Shown here one piece after another: positions 61,403-64,000 of a stretch of 64,000 nt of DNA. Origin of the DNA: Alicyclobacillus herbarius DSM 13609 (lineage in GTDB: Bacteria > Bacillota > Bacilli > Alicyclobacillales > Alicyclobacillaceae); NCBI RefSeq assembly GCF_000430585.1, contig NZ_AUMH01000001.1, positions 62,001 through 126,000 on the forward strand, written 5' to 3'. The translations under genes and the position numbers were made by a program. Within the stretch, counting starts at the first letter, position 1, and the number at the start of each line of letters is the position of its first letter. The notes under the pieces were generated by a model, which was not told the DNA's origin, did no database searches, and saw only the letters and a list, made by a program, of their open reading frames with translations.

Positions 61403-62394
61403 TGATAGCTCACGTGCAGCGTCCCGGCTGGTGTTTTCGCGACCACCTCGATCCGAAGGTCAGCGATTGGATTCAGCCGTACCCGGACGACGCTGGGGTT
61501 AGGCCGTGCTTCGACCTCGCTCTGCTTGGCGCGCCGCTTAGCAAAACGTCCATCAGCCACTCGGCGGCATTTCGGCTGCCGGATGCCATCCGGACCGCGT
61601 TTCAGGCGCTCACGCCCTATAGCCTCGAACACCAGTTGGACCTCCGTGAGTCGCTGAAGGTGGTCGACCTCGGCGACGTGCGCATGCACTTGACTGACCT
61701 TGCCCGCTGTCATGAAGCCATCGAGGCGGCGGTGGCGTCATACTGGGAGACGTACCTGGCGCCGTTGGTCATGTTGGGGGGAGACCACTCGACGACCGGT
61801 TGCGCCGTGTTAGGGATGGCGCGCGCCCGTGAAGAGAATATCGGCATTGTTCACTTTGACGCCCATCACGATGTTCGCAACCTGGAGGATGGGGGGCGTC
61901 ACAACGGCACGCCGTTTCGTACGATTCTGGAATCCGGGCGGGTCGAAGGGCGGCACATGGTCCAGATTGGTTTGCGCGATTACGTGAACGCCAAAGCGTA
62001 CCACGAATACGTCAAGCAGCATGGCGTCACGGTGGTGACCGCGCGGCAGGTGCGTCGACAGGGGCTGGCGGCACTCGTTCAGGAGGCCTGGCACACCGCG
62101 AGCAGTGGCACCGACTGCGTCTATGTCAGCTTCGATATGGACGTGCTCGACCAAAGCCTCGTTCCAGGGGTACCCGCGCCGAGCCCTGGCGGCCTCTCCT
62201 TTACAGAGACCGTGGATGCGCTGGAGTGGTTGGGGATGCAGCCGAATGTGGCCATGATGGACATCGTTTGTGCCGATCCGTCCCAAGATGTCCGCGACCT
62301 GACGACGCGGGTGGCCGCTCACCTGACGCTGGCTTTCATCACCGGGGTCGCGTTGCGGATGAGGGCGTCCCAAGCGACTGAAGGAGCGGAGTGA
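61402..62394 (+). CDS. hutG: Formimidoylglutamase
   Basis: Arginase-family manganese hydrolase, 330 residues, that splits formimino-glutamate to glutamate and formamide. Metal ligands are in MLGGDHSTTG, HFDAHHDVRN and SFDMDVLDQSLVPG. The C-terminal GITGVALR-type end is present as LAFITGVALRMR. ATG 61402 overlaps the hutI stop by one base; GGGGTGAAG upstream. The histidase gene hutH is not in this window. Confidence 0.93.
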   Translation: MIAHVQRPGWCFRDHLDPKVSDWIQPYPDDAGVRPCFDLALLGAPLSKTSISHSAAFRLPDAIRTAFQALTPYSLEHQLDLRESLKVVDLGDVRMHLTDLARCHEAIEAAVASYWETYLAPLVMLGGDHSTTGCAVLGMARAREENIGIVHFDAHHDVRNLEDGGRHNGTPFRTILESGRVEGRHMVQIGLRDYVNAKAYHEYVKQHGVTVVTARQVRRQGLAALVQEAWHTASSGTDCVYVSFDMDVLDQSLVPGVPAPSPGGLSFTETVDALEWLGMQPNVAMMDIVCADPSQDVRDLTTRVAAHLTLAFITGVALRMRASQATEGAE

Positions 62395-62443
62395 CCGATG
62401 CAGAGCGTGCCGGCCAAAGCCGACCAACCTTCACGCTACGGAA

Positions 62444-62475
62444 ACAAACCTTTGTCTGCTGTCGACAAACCTTTG
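62444..62475. repeat. Direct repeat before the pheS promoter
   Basis: ACAAACCTTTG occurs twice (62444-62454 and 62465-62475), exactly 21 bases apart, i.e. two helical turns. The second copy overlaps the -35 region of the pheS promoter. Confidence 0.6.
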
Positions 62476-62501
62476 CCTTGTCATGCGACTTTACGTATAC
62501 T
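62473..62501 (+). promoter_or_regulatory. Promoter of pheS
   Basis: TTGCCT (62473-62478), 17-base spacer, TATACT (62496-62501). An overlapping TTGTCA-17-TATAAG pair shifted by six bases is also present. Confidence 0.65.
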
Positions 62502-62534
62502 ATAAGGCAACGGATTTTTCGATGAAGTGAAAAA

Positions 62535-62853
62535 CCCCAACAGCTGTGAAGGGGAGAGTAGCGCGGACGGTCTCTGCCAGGGAGGCTGCGCCATAGACTG
62601 CGAGCGCGCTAGAAGATGGTCTGCGTGAAGTTCACCCTGGAGCTGCCTGCCTGAACCACGCAGTGGTCCCTTGCGTCACGAGACAGTCGCGAGAAAAAAG
62701 GAGCGGGGTTGTGCAGTAGGGCGGGCCGGGAGAGAATCCCGTTATCTCATCGTGAGTGGACCGGCGCGCAGTGTGGTTGGACACGGATATGCGCGACGCG
62801 TCAAGAAGGGTGGTACCGCGAGCAATTCGTCCCTTGGGGCGAGTTGCTTTTTT
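62535..62853 (+). promoter_or_regulatory. T-box riboswitch leader of pheS
   Basis: The T-box AGGGTGGTACCGCG is at 62807-62820. The terminator AGCAATTCGTCCC...GGGGCGAGTTGCTTTTTT (62821-62853) follows. A Phe codon TTC in GTGAAGTTCACCC (near 62628) is a good specifier candidate, and stem I contains the GCGCCATAGACTGCGAGCGCGC segment also seen in the thrS leader. Confidence 0.9.
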
Positions 62854-62963
62854 CATGGGTACGCGTTTATCGCGTGGCCCATGTGGATAGGGGCATCAAC
62901 CCACGTATATTGGGTGTGAACTCAGAGAAAGCCATGGTTTTGCGGGAAAGGTTGGTGGCAGAT

Positions 62964-64000
62964 ATGACGACCCATCCGCTGCAGGCGGAAATTAGCAGCC
63001 TTCGCGATGAGGCGTTGGCAGCATTGGACGACGTGGCCCGCGGGGCGGAGTTGGACGCCGCTCATGCCGGGAAGCAGCTGGAGGCTTGGCGCGTCCAGTA
63101 CTTGGGCAAGAAGGGCCCCTTGGCTCAGCTGTCGCGGCAAATGGCCAATCTGTCGAAAGAGGAGCGGCCTCGTGTCGGACAGGCGGTCAACCAGGCGCAA
63201 CGAGCGCTTCAGGATGCCTTCGTCCGGACAAGACAGAAGATTGAGGAGCAAGCCTTGGCCGAACGCCTGCGTTCCGAGCGCATCGATGTCACCCTGCCTG
63301 GGCGAGCCCCGGCGCGCGGGTCTCTGCATCCGCTGACACGTGTCATCCAGGAGATTGAGGACGTGTTCCTGGGTATGGGGTTTTCCATCGCCGAAGGTCC
63401 CGAGGTGGAAACGGATCGCTATAACTTCGAGATGTTAAATATTCCTAAAGACCACCCGGCGCGCGATATGCAGGATACGTTCTATCTTACTGAGGAACTC
63501 CTGCTGCGCACGCAGACGTCGCCCATGCAGGTGCGAACGATGGAAAAAATGCGGCCGTTCGCCCCGATTAAGGTGATTTGCCCCGGCCGAGTCTACCGAC
63601 GCGACGAAGACGATGCCACCCATTCGCACGCGTTCAATCAAATTGAAGGGTTGGTGGTCGATCGAGGCATCCGCATGAGCGACCTGAAAGGGGTGCTTTT
63701 GCAGTTCGCGAAAGCGGTGTTCGGCCCCGAGCAGGAGGTCCGTCTGCGGCCAAGCTTCTTCCCGTTTACGGAACCCAGCGCTGAAGTCGATGTCCGCTGT
63801 ACCAACTGTGGAGGCCGTGGCTGCCGCGTCTGTAAGCATAGCGGTTGGCTGGAGATTCTCGGCGCTGGCATGGTTCATCCACATGTGCTGGACGGCGCCG
63901 GGTATGACAGTCGCGAGTTCAGTGGCTTTGCGTTCGGTATGGGTCCGGAGCGGATTGCTATGCTGAAGTATGGCATTGATGATATTCGCCTGTTGTATCA
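62964..64000 (+). CDS. pheS: Phenylalanine--tRNA ligase alpha subunit, 3' end missing
   Basis: Catalytic subunit of the class II synthetase; the first 345 codons or so are in the window and the frame is open at the edge. Features: an N-terminal coiled-coil arm with [20 protein letters not shown], motif 1 region [19 protein letters not shown], motif 2 ([20 protein letters not shown]) and motif 3 start ([20 protein letters not shown]). An insert with [12 protein letters not shown] (four Cys) looks like a zinc site. Start taken at ATG 62964; in-frame GTG 62955 and ATG 62934 are alternatives. pheT is expected downstream. Confidence 0.96.
   Translation, partial: MTTHPLQAEISSLRDEALAALDDVARGAELDAAHAGKQLEAWRVQYLGKKGPLAQLSRQMANLSKEERPRVGQAVNQAQRALQDAFVRTRQKIEEQALAERLRSERIDVTLPGRAPARGSLHPLTRVIQEIEDVFLGMGFSIAEGPEVETDRYNFEMLNIPKDHPARDMQDTFYLTEELLLRTQTSPMQVRTMEKMRPFAPIKVICPGRVYRRDEDDATHSHAFNQIEGLVVDRGIRMSDLKGVLLQFAKAVFGPEQEVRLRPSFFPFTEPSAEVDVRCTNCGGRGCRVCKHSGWLEILGAGMVHPHVLDGAGYDSREFSGFAFGMGPERIAMLKYGIDDIRLLY

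Overview
The window looks like chromosomal DNA of an endospore-forming Firmicute, most likely of the Alicyclobacillaceae or a close relative. This rests on gene content rather than any search: spore-coat genes (cotS/cotSA, cotJABC), a sporulenol/squalene-hopene-type cyclase, the ytxC-thrS-infC-rpmI-rplT order, T-box leaders before thrS and pheS, strong AGGAGG-type ribosome sites and moderately high GC. The window opens inside htpX (minus strand) and ends inside pheS (plus strand).

Layout. 1-5.1 kb: htpX start, a glycosyltransferase, speD with a long leader, a PepSY protein, tRNA-Ala and a dienelactone hydrolase. 5.2-11.1 kb: one tightly coupled operon for spore surface sugar work (cotS, cotSA, a nucleotide-sugar epimerase, UDP-glucose dehydrogenase, an ATP-grasp enzyme). 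11.2-19.5 kb: a gene-poor stretch, more AT-rich in places, between a Phe-Gly-Cys tRNA cluster and tRNA-Leu. It holds several tiny probable spore proteins (three YjcZ-like paralogs, one Arg/His-rich, one Cys-rich), a truncated thioredoxin, a frameshifted sporulenol cyclase and a lone serine recombinase. 19.6-27.8 kb: housekeeping (panD, thioesterase, tRNA-Val, ytxC, T-box/thrS, L20-type leader/infC/rpmI/rplT, a SpoU methyltransferase, DedA). 27.9-31.6 kb: yuiD, cotJABC, and a convergent pabB-pabC fusion. 31.7-39.2 kb: an MFS pump and a molybdenum hydroxylase cluster (CoxG, MoxR ATPase, VWA protein, FAD, 2Fe-2S and Mo subunits) whose active-site loop is not that of a CO dehydrogenase. 39.3-43.9 kb: an MFS-acyltransferase fusion, a HisC-like aminotransferase and a nitrilase-family amidase. 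44.1-49.2 kb: odhAB and a lipase-like hydrolase. 49.2-57.1 kb: two sugar-uptake loci, each with a LacI regulator (an MFS sugar porter; an ABC importer without its ATPase), separated by a dead short-chain dehydrogenase. 57.3-62.4 kb: tenA and hutUIG. 62.4 kb-end: T-box-controlled pheS.

A dispersed palindromic repeat (arm GTCCGGAAAGGGG) occurs three times, twice inside the infC-rpmI-rplT region and once before the aminotransferase, in long, deleted and minimal forms. Start codons are sometimes unusual: infC begins with ATT, and pabB has no conventional start upstream of conserved in-frame sequence. I found no CRISPR array, rRNA, prophage or intact insertion sequence. No wholly new multi-gene system is evident; the most unusual items are the MFS-acyltransferase fusion, the atypical hydroxylase loop, the micro-protein cluster and the palindrome family.
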